The position numbers were made by a program, and so were the translations under genes. Positions 22,570-34,400 of a stretch of DNA of 64,000 bases are shown one piece after another. The notes beneath the pieces were generated by a model that saw nothing but the letters and a program-made list of their open reading frames with translations, was not told the origin of the DNA and did no database searches. The stretch spans positions 9,548,001 to 9,612,000 of the forward strand of contig OY720100.1 in assembly GCA_963082875.1 (NCBI GenBank), written 5' to 3'. Each line of letters starts with the position of its first letter. Within the stretch, counting starts at the first letter, position 1. The stretch is from Corella eumyota. Lineage: Eukaryota > Chordata > Ascidiacea > Phlebobranchia > Corellidae.

Positions 22570-22952
22570 TGTAATCATTTATCAAATGACACTAAAAAAC
22601 AGTCAACGCGTGCTGTATAGTCTTGTGTGGCAAATAGTCACTCCTGTGCGGTCATATGTGGCCTCGTGTAATATTTTATGGTAATTAATTAGTACGACCC
22701 AGTGTTTGGTTTTAATACGTTTCATATTAGAACAATGTTATTTTGAAGCAAATTGTCTGATTGTATGAAAAAAATTTAAAACGCGTTTTTTGATATGGCT
22801 GTTACTTTCAGTGTTACCCTTCTGCCCTTGAAAAAGATAATATTATTTTTAGGAGCTATAAAACTATTAAATGTTTTATTAACTTTTTTTACATCTTTGA
22901 ACATATCAAATAGGAAAAAAACAACAAATTATTTTATATAAAACTGGCAAAC

Positions 22953-23384
22953 ATGAATTTTGTTAGATTACTTCAGTCAGGTTGTTCTCAGTTGCGAATC
23001 ACCCAACAACGACAAGTAAGTCAATATGCAAAGAAATTTGGATACAAAATGAAATCAAATTACGCACCTGAATCACGCATTAAGCCACTCAACATAGCGG
23101 CATGTTTTACTATTACTGGATATGTTATTTACGACATTACACGTGACAGAAGGGAGCACTTGGAAACGTTTTTAGAAAATTACAAAGAGGGGCAAAAGTA
23201 TTATGATGGTCATAGAGCCATGGAATTTACATCAAAAGTTGATATGAGTTTTCTGTTGGATAAATATGATCCTAAACCAACTGGGGAGGAGGATGATATT
23301 GTCCAAAACAAACTTGCTCAACCATTGCGCAATAACGACGACAAAAAACTTGATATTGACACAAAAGAAAGACTTCCTTGGTAA
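22953..23384 (+). CDS. Single-exon small protein, probable mitochondrial inner-membrane protein of unknown family
   Basis: 143 residues, one exon. The N-terminus is basic and Ser/Gln-rich without acidic residues for about 45 positions (LRITQQRQVSQYAKKFG), like a mitochondrial presequence. One moderately hydrophobic helix (PLNIAACFTITGYVIYD) lies at about 46-63. A charged domain follows (REHLETFLENYKEGQKYYDG), ending in a polar tail that closes with ERLPW. A TATA-like TTTTATATAA lies 25-35 bases upstream of the ATG and AATAAA follows the stop by about 65 bases. I do not recognise the family; size and topology resemble respiratory-chain accessory or assembly proteins, which is only a guess. Codon use is host-like, unlike the repeats around it. 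Confidence 0.7.
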   Translation: MNFVRLLQSGCSQLRITQQRQVSQYAKKFGYKMKSNYAPESRIKPLNIAACFTITGYVIYDITRDRREHLETFLENYKEGQKYYDGHRAMEFTSKVDMSFLLDKYDPKPTGEEDDIVQNKLAQPLRNNDDKKLDIDTKERLPW

Positions 23385-25690
23385 AATTTTATTTCAATGT
23401 TCGCTTAATTAAATTACATGGATTCTATTTAACATACTATAAAACAAAAAATAAAGGTTTCATTTATTTATTTGCCAAAAAGGTTGTAAAAAAAGTCAAT
23501 TTCTTTAAGTAAATAGGGACTATATATATTATAAAAAATAAATTGTATATAACTTAAAAGAAATAGATTGCCTGGTCATAAGGTCCCGAATTTACAATGT
23601 AATTTTATTACCAAATCAATTTTTGATTTGTTTTTTTGGGTAATAATGCAAAGGGTTAATTTTAGTTGAAACAATTAAGTTAACTACTAAAACAAACTAA
23701 TCAAAAAAAAGGTTAGGTGATTAAATACCACAAGGTTAAGGTAAACAACTTATTTAGTAAACAAACACTAGTCCAGTAAAAAGCAAATTAGTTTAAACTT
23801 TCAATTTCAGCATGTACAGTTCGAACATTTTATTTCATGGGGTCTTGGGTTTCGTTCTTACTGCTTTTCTTTTTTGTTTTGTACTTTTTTAATTTTTCTG
23901 TTTTAAGTTCTTGATATGTTCATTTAAAAAACTGATTTGTACAGGTACCTATACCTTGGCAAATTTTTTTATGATAAAACCTTAACACAGCAAAAGAAAA
24001 TAAATTTCTGTAATATTACTTAAAACCTTATGCCTAAAAACACAATTTTTTAACAATCAAGATAGTTTTTTAAGATAATTCTTTTTGCATAAACTTCCTA
24101 TGACTCACCGGCCCCTAAATATTTAAACACATAACAACTTCCAACAACTATCTGGTAAAAAAACTTTAAATTTATTGGTTGTAGCTTTTAGTGATGAAAA
24201 AAAATGTGTAGATAGAGTTTAAATTTATACAACAGAAAAACTAATGGCAAATAATAGCATTTTTTACAATAAAATTAACAGTTTATAAAAAAATGACCTA
24301 ATACTTTTTCAGGTGATACACAATCAACTACAAGTAAATATAACACTGGAAATTAAATTTATATCTTAGTGACATAATTCGCAAACCACCAACACAATAT
24401 AACAAGTTAACAATATGGTGTACCTTGAAACAAGAAGTATTGATAAAACGAAAAAAAATGATTAATAATAAAACCACATTCCAGTAAGTGATTTAAACAT
24501 AAATGTTTGTTATTGTTTCTTAAGTTAACTCACCTGTTACCTCATGTGTTCCTTTTCTAAACCTCTTCTGGATCATTATTCACCAGGACTGTACAATCTT
24601 TCGGATTTGTTAACCTTCTTGGAGCATAAACTAACAAAAACACATTGCAAAAGAACCTGTTGTTATATCACATGCAACGAAGCAGCACAGGAATGCATTT
24701 GATTTCAACCTCTACATGACATAGAACTTCAGATCATAAAATGGTTACTTTGTGGGGGGGACACATGCAGTTTGTATTTTAGAAAACAAAAAAGATGTGT
24801 ATACCAAATTTCTTAAACAAAAATCATGTAAAAAGGTTACCAAAATTCAAGCCAGATTTCCAATATTATTCAAATTTCAGAAGCAGCACGCGAAACCTTG
24901 AAATTTTTATGTTTCTCAGCTACATGGTATTTTAGCATGCAGAAACCATACCTTTTTAAATTCATTAACAAATATTGAAATATATTAGGTGTAAGTTTAG
25001 CTTGGCCTGTGCAGAACTGTTGTTGAAGCAACAATTTTTTTTTCCTGCAACAAGATTTTCCTACAAATAATATTTATTTAATTAAAATTTACCAAAATAA
25101 TTATTTGTTTTTATTTAACCATTTATAGGTTTACTCAATTATTTAAAACAATTTTTATTTTCCCAAATCAATGATTACAATAATTATTAAATTTTAATGG
25201 CAAGTAGTGCCTGCCCTAAAAAATAATACATAAAAAAGGTCAGATTTCTCTGGCCTGATTGACAGCTTGCAGCATGAAGAATTATTGAGTCCTTCCTGCA
25301 AAAGAGCTTTCAAGTCTAATCCTGTCCAGGAAGGCAATGTAAGAAGCCCCTTATACCAAGTGCATTTCCCACACTTACCGTGTAGCTAAGATTTTATAGT
25401 GTCCCGGGCAAGGTGGAGCAATCTAAACCATACAACAATGGCAATTTGATGAGTAAAGGTCTGCAACGCGTCTTTCTATGACAAACCTGCACGGTAAAAC
25501 AAGTTACGGAAATATTCGCGTTCGTTTAACCGATTATGCTAGAATGCAAAAACTATGTAAACGTGCTAAAGCCGGTCCATTATCAAAGCTGAACCACTTT
25601 CTAATAAAGTTAAGTCGCTATAGTTCTTAGAAGCTTTTGAGGACGATTACAAAAGACGGACAACTTGACGTGGCCGCCTTCTGCATGCTC
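23385..25690. other. Intergenic region, mostly featureless
   Basis: About 2.3 kb, AT-rich to 25200, more balanced after that. Weak candidates only: a terminal-exon-like stretch at 24557-24630 (-) and a 50-residue frame at 25478-25630 (+) reading MTNLHGKTSYGNIRVRL, neither with a recognisable domain or matching partner exons. Confidence 0.4.
24557..24630 (-). other. Possible orphan 3'-terminal exon
   Basis: After an acceptor-like TTTTTGTTAG the minus strand reads, in phase 2, YAPRRLTNPKDCTVLVNN and then DPEEV and a stop. The composition looks protein-like. I could not find an upstream exon with a matching donor and phase before the foldback element, so it may be part of a small gene, a relic or chance. 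Confidence 0.25.
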
Positions 25691-25696
25691 AACGGG

Positions 25697-26298
25697 TCGA
25701 CTGAAAATGAGGATATGGAAATTGAAGGAACGGAAAATGAAGGAGCGGAAAATGAAGGAACCGGAAAATGAAGGAACGGAAAATAAAGAAACCGGAAAAT
25801 GAAGGAACGAAAAATGAAGGAACCGGAAAATGAAGGAACGGAAATTGAAGGAAAGTGAAAAAGGAGTAGCGGAATCCTAAAAAAATAAAACGCGGAAATA
25901 CCGTTGACTGTTTATTTAGGTTTACTGTCATTTATTTGAGAATTGATAAGCGATAATGAGTTAATTTTTATTACCCCAGCATACCCTATCCCTCTTCTAT
26001 AAAATGCCCGTTTATTTCTAAAATAATATTGACTTAAATAAAAATAAATAGTCAACGGAATTTCCGCGTTTTATTTTTTTAGGATTCCGCCTCTCCTTTT
26101 TTCACTTTCCTTCAATTTCCGTTCCTTTATTTTCCGGTTCCCTTATTTTCCGTTCCTTCATTTTCCGGTTCCTTCATTTTCCGTTCCTTCATTTTCCGGT
26201 TCCTTCATTTTCCGTTCCTTCATTTTCCGGTTCCTTCATTTTCCGTTTCTTCAATTTCCGTTCCTTCATTTTCCATTCCCTCAAATTCCGCGTCCCCT
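25697..26298. mobile_element. Foldback element: inverted minisatellite arms around a short unique core
   Basis: The left arm (about 25700-25925) consists of AAAATGAAGGAACGG / AAAATGAAGGAACCGG repeats and then a unique segment containing GCGGAATCCTAAAAAAATAA. The right arm (about 26035-26298) is its reverse complement in the same order. The inner boundaries share AGTCAACGG and TTCCGCGTTTTATTTTTTTA. The core is about 110 bases. The architecture is that of foldback-type DNA transposons, whose arms carry tandem repeats. No transposase is present. Confidence 0.75.
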
Positions 26299-26695
26299 GC
26301 TCAAGAAACAAAAATAGGTGACTTTGCTTTTTAAATTTAATATGTGGGTGTTTGCGTTTATGTACCGAGGACATTACTAAAAGATTTTACGATCCTTGTA
26401 CTTAAAAAATTGAAGGCCTGTTAATTGTTTGATAGTAAGAGTTTTCTATCGAGTTCTGTCTTAGAATTTCTCTATGTGACATGTTTTAAATTTTGATAAA
26501 AAACGGTGTTAATCTATCCAATTTTAGAGGTGCATAAATCATTCGAAGCGATAGTTTAATAAAAAAATGATTTAAAAACTAAAAAAAAATAGTAACTTTG
26601 CTATTACATCAAGAAACTAAAAAAGCAAATAAGATAAACAAATAAAAAATTAAAACTTGGTATGAAGCTGCGTACGTAAAAAAGCTGTAAGTTTG
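26299..26695. other. Short intergenic spacer 3' of the BTB gene
   Basis: About 400 AT-rich bases with poly-A tracts; presumably the 3' UTR of the BTB gene. Nothing else was seen. Confidence 0.5.
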
Positions 26696-29629
26696 TTATT
26701 CGTATTCGTTGTTTGTAGAAATTCTGGTGGTTTTAAACATTTTTCTTTTGTTACGTTGACTTTTAAATTTATCAAATAAAACATCTTCATTTCGGTGCGT
26801 GTTCGGGGGAGAATTTGTCTCCTCAAGTTCGACAGTGTCATCGGCGAGAGTTGCTTTAAACGTGCACATATATTCTTTCTCAGAAGGCATGTTTTTGGTT
26901 TCTTCTGAACTGTGGCTCTTTAATGAGGGGCTAAGTCGGTGGTTTAATCTACCTAGTTCTCTTGATTTTGTAGTTAAAGTGACGGAGGCTTCACTTTTAA
27001 TGTTTGATATAACAAATGGACTTAATCGAGAATGATCGATGCCAACAGATGATGTTACACGTCCTTCAAGTAAGTTTCCTTCTGCAAAGTTAATTAATTT
27101 TAAAACTTTATACTTCAAATAATTTAAAAAAAGGTTGCTAATACAATGTCAAACACAATACAAATATTATTATTATTTACCGGCTGGTTGAAAATCAGAA
27201 GCGTCTAACACATTTTTGACACGTTTTGGAGAATTGTTTAAAGCAAAAAATTCTTCAAATTCGTTTTTTAATTTGAATTTTCTCTTGTATGTCTAAGAAT
27301 GATATCATGTTAGTAAAATATTAACCAGTGCAAAAAAATGGCAATCAATATAATTCAACTTAAAAGTACAAAGTAAATCACGTCAAAAAGTATGTTAATA
27401 GCACACCTCCTGGCCTTTTCTTCGAACAACGGACTCAGCAATGTCGGAATTTTTTGTTACATTTTTATTAGTTTTTATCGGATTAGGTGATGTACTGTCG
27501 TCACTATGTATTTGATCATGTTTAAATGTGGACTCTAAAAGAACAACTTTCAAGCTAAATTGTTTGAATATCGTCACTACAATTGCTGTTAGGTTAAATT
27601 TAATTAAAAGTAATTTAATTAGTTTAGATTTAAATTAGATGCTTGTTAATTCACCTAAGAATGTGAACTTTAAGTGATTTAGTTTTGTGTTTATAATAAA
27701 TTGAATCACATGTATTTAATCCGGTTTACGTGGTAAATCAAACAAATTCCGAGACATTATAGATTAGCTTTAAATCCACTTGCGTCTGAACTTCACGTAG
27801 CGGTATAATAATACAAGATAAATTTTCTTGTGATCTGGTTTAATAGCTTGATCTACTCACCACGGTAAACTCTAGTTGACAGGGCCGCGCCTTTGGACTT
27901 TATCCCATTATTCACTATAACATCTGCGTTAGAGGCTGTTTTTTTACGGTGTAATTGTGTCGGGCTTGGGTGAGCATGTACATTTCGTTCCATTTGCTTT
28001 ATTTTCTTGTATACTTTTTCACATGCCGTCTGAATTGGTAAGTTTTTTAAATACCAACTTAATAAAGTAGAATTATGATGATGTGCTTACATAGATTAAA
28101 TAATTAACACTTGAAGAAAGGTTTGATTCTGGAAATGTAATACAAACGTGTGCGCATCATCATTTTTAATAAAAATAACAAAGTAGTTAAAAAAAGGTTT
28201 ATATTTGTTAAAACAAGTTTTGTACTGGTTTCTTTTTAAAAGTAAAGAAAGCTCAAAATCCATATAAAATATGAATCAAAAACAAAAAAATAATTAAGAT
28301 GGTGTAACACAAAAAAAACTTATATGGTAAAACTAAGTTTATATATTTTGTTTTTATAGACGAAAAATTTAATAGTAAAAAAATTATGTTTAATCACCTG
28401 AACATGTTGAAAATCCAGTGCCGACGAAGCTTTATATACATCGTGAACAGTGCTGATATTTAACACAAATGTAGCTGTGTAAACAAAGTCCAGCAGTACA
28501 CGGAATCCTAAACACGAACAGTTTAAAGGTAACTAATTGGGCAGTAAGATTTTACACTCAGTTACATATTAAAACAGTACTACATAAACAATTAGTTTTT
28601 TGGATATATCCTGGATGTGTGAAGGTCGAATGCGCGACCAAAACATAAAGTAACATCAGTTACTCCGACCCAGTCTCGACTTGCCTGTGGCAGTTTGGGA
28701 TATTAGAGAGACTATAATTGCCCGGTAATTATGCCACTAATTAAATGCTGGCTCAGCAGGAGTTTAAACCGTTTATAACGCCTTACTTAAGGGCGCAACA
28801 GCATAAGAGCAGTGGAAATTGAACCTGCAACATACTGGTGGTGCAGAAAGAGTTTTTACCACTACACCACGCTGCCGGGTATACAACTATGTATCATTAG
28901 AGGGCCGAAACCATAAATATGAATTATCAACACTGAAAATTCTTATAATAACAAATAAGAAATACATATAGTAACAACATAAATATAGTTGAATTAAAAA
29001 TAAATGGACGAGTGTATCGCTATTACTCGCCTGAAGTTTAACCGCACGATGTCGATTTACACCTTTTAACAATATTTTTAAGAAGCCAAAAAAATTGATA
29101 TATTCTCGTTTTGTATGAAAAAGAGGTGATCTTTAAAAAGCAAATATAAAACTAAGAAACAGATACACCCATTGTTACAAGTTGATTTCAGAGTAAAACA
29201 TGGCATAACTGGAAAATAATTTTAAATAACTAAAAATACTACTTAAAATAAAAGGGGTGAAAAATTATTTACCAGCAAGAGGCACTCCTGCTAAAACAAA
29301 CGTGTTTTGTTCTTCTGCAGATGTAAACAACGACATAAAATAGTTGCTATTAGCAGCCAAAAACGAGCGATGAACTTGAAATTTTTCTCCTTCAACAATT
29401 AACGTTGCATCACAAAATAAACCTGTTTTGAATTTACCTGTTAAGCTCGTCTGGTATATTTATAGCATAGCAATTTGTTTTCTTTGTATTACATTTATAA
29501 CTAACTAACCAATAATACTTGTTTAAAAATTGTCCAATTGTTACCTTTAAGCCTCTGTTCATCAAGTCGTTGCAACACGAATGTTGTATGCTTTACTGGT
29601 AGTACATTAGTTTTATTATTTTCCGCCAT
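26696..29629 (-). CDS. BTB/POZ-domain protein with charged, disordered C-terminus
   Basis: Seven exons (29629-29545, 29437-29273, 28507-28398, 28029-27861, 27585-27407, 27292-27181, 27081-26696) join to 401 residues, from MAENNKTNVLPVKHTTF to ISTNNEYE. Residues 29-125 form a BTB domain: FCDATLIVEGEKFQVHRSFL, AANSNYFMSLFTS, GFRVLLDFVYTATFVL, and a last helix SSALDFQHVQTACEKVY. BTB domains dimerise and recruit CUL3 or co-repressors. Beyond it there is no kelch, BACK or C2H2 zinc-finger signature. The remainder is basic and Ser/Thr-rich with short predicted-disordered segments (PKRVKNVLDASDF, SPSLKSHSSEETKN). It might be a finger-less relative of the ZBTB group. Intron 2 contains a SINE. The orthologue is not identified. 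Confidence 0.82.
28607..28879 (-). mobile_element. tRNA-derived SINE, copy 1 (BTB gene intron 2)
   Basis: On the minus strand it begins CCCGGCAGCGTGGTGTAGTG, a tRNA-like head with A box (GTGGTGTAGTGGTAAAA) and B box region. A body with TGAGCCAGCATTTAAT and CTGCCACAGGCAAGTC follows, ending near CACATCCAGGATA. It is about 75-85 percent like the copies at 43976 and 52666. It lies sense to the host gene. It is somewhat diverged, so relatively old. Confidence 0.8.
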
Positions 29630-31408
29630 TATCACTAAGCTATTACTGTTTTACTATGTACTGTGTTGTCTTACCTAATATAAGTTTTACAACACGATTT
29701 AAACAAACTACCTTAAATATTCTGACCAAAGTAATGCCTGAAATTGGATGGTAAAATAGGATTTAAGTTTCAATCCAAATTCCTTCTTTGTATTGTTGAG
29801 ATTACAGATAAGAATGCGATTTTGCCGAGGAAAGGAGCGGATAATCCTCTTATCATTATAGGTCGGATTAAAATGACGTCACACGTTGGTTATAACAAAA
29901 TTGCCTTGCGCAAGCTAACACAACAACCTACCCGTGCACCCTGGCATTCGCGTTGTTATTCAAGTAATGCGATTACTCGAAAATAATCTGACAAGCAGAA
30001 AACAAGGGCCTCAAGGCAATCTTAGATTAGTTCCATAGCAACAAAACAGATTAGGTTGGGATCAAGACCTTTGAGAGATTATGTAATTATATGTATGCGT
30101 AATAACTGACAAACTAAACCGCTTTGAAATTATTAAAACGTGCCTAAGTAAGTGGAAGATTATACAAAGCTACAAAAAAAGTTTTTAATACAAAGCTAAA
30201 AATCGCTCTAAAAAGATGGTTAGACAAAAAAATGATATATATATTTTTCTTGTTGAGTTGGTTGGGTTGATCAACCGTTACTTATACCATATACTTATAA
30301 TTCCGTCAAATCGTCTGTATTAATTCTATTTGTTGCACAAATTTATATTTGACAGCATTATGCCAGAACCGCTTTTTTAGAAATACAAAAAATTCTCTAT
30401 TTTTCTATATACCATTGCACATGATTTGATTTTAATACTATATTGTAAAACTAAGCCTGGTGTTAGCAACATTTATGAGCTGTATTTTAACTTATAGTTT
30501 AGTAACAGTACGTTACACTTTTTACTGTTTTAAGAGGCAAACATACTGCTTTGTAATACATAAGTATTGCTAAGTTGACAATTGCAAGGCTAATCTTAAA
30601 AGTTAGTTTTATGCAGGCCTTGTTCCAAAACATTTTTCGGTGACCATATAGTTATAGAAAAAGTTCAAAGTAACATTCTTTTTATTTTTAATGCTGATGC
30701 TTGATTGCACTATTAAAAATAGCCACGTCCGTTTTACATTTAGTTGATATAAAATTAGTGATACACAAAAATATAAATACGTATAGACTAAAGTTATTGT
30801 TTGGTTTTCAACAAATTTAAAAACTAAACTAAAACATTGAAAAATTTTCAGCGAAAAAGTGCTTAAGTAATTTCTTTAAATAACATTTTTATTAATACAG
30901 TAAAGTAAAAACTCTAGTTAAAGAACAGGACATTAAAACACATTTTTTAAATAAATTATAAAAACAAGATGTACTATGGAGAAAAATAATTGAAATTTGA
31001 CAAAAACTATGCCAAACAAACAAAATTTGAACGAAACTACACAAGGCATAAAACAGGAAAAAATATCACTTGAAAAAATGTGCACATTAGTTAATATTTT
31101 ATACATTCTTAAGTTGGTTATATATGAAATAGTTTGGGTAAAACTATTCAAGAAAGTGCTTTGCAGCAAAAGTAATTTGGGCAACTTAATAGTCAGCATT
31201 ATTTATGCCAATAGGCAGTTTAAACACCGTTTTTAATTAATTAAAATAGTAAATTAATAAAACTTTTCATAATTAAAAAAAAGGTTCAATATATAACAAC
31301 AAAAAACATTTTATTTTATTAGATACCTTAATAAATTGTAAATATATATGACAAGTGTATTAAAATTAATAGAAAAAGTGAACAGCATTATAAAAAAGGC
31401 AGTTTTAC
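29630..31408. other. Intergenic DNA between the BTB gene and Axin
   Basis: About 1.78 kb. The left part (29640-30010) is less AT-rich and is the likely BTB promoter region; an 80-residue open frame there has no domain. The right part is AT-rich and includes the Axin 3' UTR. Frames at 30933-31236 overlap on both strands and look like chance. Confidence 0.5.
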
Positions 31409-34400
31409 TTACAAAATTTCTAACCTTGCAACAACGTTTCCTTCCCAGAGTGGTAGTCTCTCATTTTCCTTTGTGACCTCAAAATACACAGCTTGGCCCA
31501 TTTCAACTGATCTCTGTTTAAAGTAATATTTGTAAAGATTCTTTTTAGTAAGACATTGTTTAAATTGGCCGAGGGTTAAATTACAGCATGGGATTTTAAC
31601 TTTATAAGGAACAGGCTGTTGTGGCATGTAGTAAACTACAGTTGTTGAATTGTCCTTTGTTGTTTCAGAAGTGTTAAGGGTTTGAGAATAACCAGTAGTG
31701 TTTGCAAAAGTTGCTGTATCGGTTGACGAATCAGTGTCTGAACAAGATGTTTTCCGCACGACATCTAAGGCTCTAATCTCGGAAGAGCCCTGAGGTTTTA
31801 ACGAAAAAGACGAGGTAGTTAATCGAGAAGCATTGTTGATAGGTAGATGTTGTGATAAGGATGAAGATATACCGGATAAGGAAGAAGATACACCTGCTTC
31901 TGTTTCAGCAATAAGTCTGCGCTTAACCTCCTCAATAGTTGTATTTGCATCCGGATGTGACAATAGTGGAAGACTGGGATCTTGTGCTAAGGGTTGTAAG
32001 GGCATTGCTTGTTTTTTTCTACCAGTGCGGTTTACTAATGATGACTGAGTGGTAAGACCAGTGCTACTCATAGGATGAACATACGGTATTTCATTGTTAT
32101 TTCTGTAAAAATATCAGTATCTATGATTTTATATTCAATCACCAAAAATATAGTTATTTTTAAATAAATTATAAATATAAGCGAACCTGTTACTAGTGGT
32201 AGTGCTTGTTGGTGGATCCATTTGTATCCAGGCATGAATCATTTGGTTTTTATCAACAGGATTGACCTAAAAAAATCATTATAATAAGCCTATTTTTTTC
32301 TTACTACTCATAAAAAGTTAATAATTATACTTAAAATATTTAAGCAGTTTTTTTATATAACTGAACTCAATACTCACTGGTGTTGGTACATCCGGAACCT
32401 TATTTTGAGCCATCCCAGGAACTAGTCCAGCTCTAGTAGTGTCCTGTCGTTGTCTAATAATAGCTGCATCCTTTCTTTGTGCTTTTGATAATTCCTGTAT
32501 TCTAGTAGCTTTGGTGGGTGCAGATTCATATGCACCTGGCAATGTTTCGGGAGCTGTGGCAATTGGTTTTGGCTGGCCATAAAAGGGGTCATGCAAAGGT
32601 AACATCTTCTTTTTACCAATTATAACAGGAGGTGAATTACGACCACCAGGGCTGTGGATCTCTTTGGCAACATGACGAGCCAACAATTTATCCATGTCCT
32701 CGTCATCTCGGATGTTGGTTCTAGCTGTGGCAGCTTCTGTTGTTGCCTTATTGTCTTCCATAATTCGTGCTGCACGGTTAGCCATAATCTTTTTCCTTTT
32801 AAGTTCTTCTTTGTATTCTTCTAGCTTGCCCTTGAGCAACTCGAAAAAGGCAGCAGGATTGTTGGTTGCCATAGATGGAATTTCCTTTTTGTCATGAGAA
32901 ATCCTATTAAAAAAAGAATGTTAAATACAGGTGCTGAGATGGTGTGCTTGTGGTTTTAAGATTTTTGAAGTGTACCTTTGTGTTCTTGGGACATGGCAAC
33001 ATGATGGTAAAGAGTGGACAGTATTAACTTTGACTTGTTTTCGAATCATTCTTTTTTGACCTTAAATTTAAGAATAAATTAAACATTTCATTTTAAACAA
33101 ACCGAAAACTTTTTTAGGGTTATATATAAAGCATATGCTACTTTAGGTAAACAAAACATTTGGGATTAGCGATATTATAAGTTTTGATGCAAGTGGTAGT
33201 ATTACAGTGCATTTAAAATAATATCAAAAAATCACATCCATAAATATTGAAATATTTAGCCCTTTGTGCCAGCTTCCGCAGCTGGATTTATTACATTACT
33301 ACTTGAGATAAATTTAAATTTGTTGATTTAACCACTTTTTTAAATATTGTATATAATATGTTAAACAAAAAGTTGATAAATTTATTGTAAAAGTTTTGCT
33401 AAATCCTAACGTAACAATATAAAATAAACTAACCTGCCCTGGTTTGAGGATAGCCAGCAATGTCAATGCTACTACTATCCATAGATAATGTGTCAGAAGT
33501 GGCATCGGAGGATTTTGAAGCTTGATCACTTCCAATTGCTGAGGCTGGAGGTGCAGCCCAACTGGGTGTGTAATAGGGGTATGCTGCACGTTTCTGAAAC
33601 AGATAAAATTATTATAAGTTAAAGTAAAATTATTGCAATTGACAGTAAGTATGAGTTCTTATAAAATCGAATTATCTCAATATATAAAACTTTTTAAACA
33701 AATCCTAGACTGTCTTTTGCAGTGCTTAGGTTAAACAAAAAATGTTTATTTATTTAGTAATATACTGTATCAGAATCCTGTGAAGAATAAATATTTCTTT
33801 CAAATGAATTTTTGTTATTCATAGAATTTCGAATTGCCTCTGATCTTAAACCACCACTACTTTGTTGTGTATTTCTATAACAATATAATTACTAAACTTG
33901 AATAAAAATAGTTGAAATAATACCTAAGCTATAATGAACGCAATGACCTTTTTATTTTAAAACATTTTGTAAAAAATATATATGTATACCTTAGTTTTAG
34001 TTAAAATAAGATTAAATAAGCTTATAATAAAAACAAACTGTAAACAAAAATGTTAGGAATAAAAAGTTGTTCTCACCTATTGTTGGGTAAATTCCAAATA
34101 CTTCCTTCTTCCAAAATGGGCAAGTAACGAGGATTCTGTGGAAATAAACCATTCTCGTTTACAGAATCAGATAAAGTTGGAGCTTGTAAAATCTAAATAA
34201 TAAAAATTTAAAAATGAATCTGTGTAATGACAATAGAAATCTGAAATTGACTCCAAAATATTTAAGTCTTAATGCCAAAAGAATAAAGTATTAAGATGCA
34301 AGCCCAAGCTTTTTTTATAATAATATTTTAGAATAAAAGCAATAAGATTTTGGTATTTTAAATAAATCCACCTTAAATAACCTTACAATAGCAGTTGTCT

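Noticed and set aside
25478-25630. 50-residue plus frame MTNLHGKTSYGNIRVRL...
   Set aside because: No domain, no splice partner, directly next to a repeat; kept only as a note.
25689-26374. Phe-rich and Lys/Glu-rich frames on the minus strand
   Set aside because: Translations of the foldback minisatellite arms.
26696-27118. BTB gene ending as a separate 140-residue protein with its own ATG at 27118
   Set aside because: An acceptor at 27082 joins it in phase to upstream exons; the ATG lies in the intron.
29744-29986. 80-residue plus frame upstream of the BTB gene
   Set aside because: No domain; probably the less AT-rich promoter region.
33314-33589. 91-residue minus frame MQHTPITHPVGLHLQ...
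   Set aside because: Out-of-frame shadow of Axin exon 7, whose true frame reads PYYTPSWAAPPASAIGSD.
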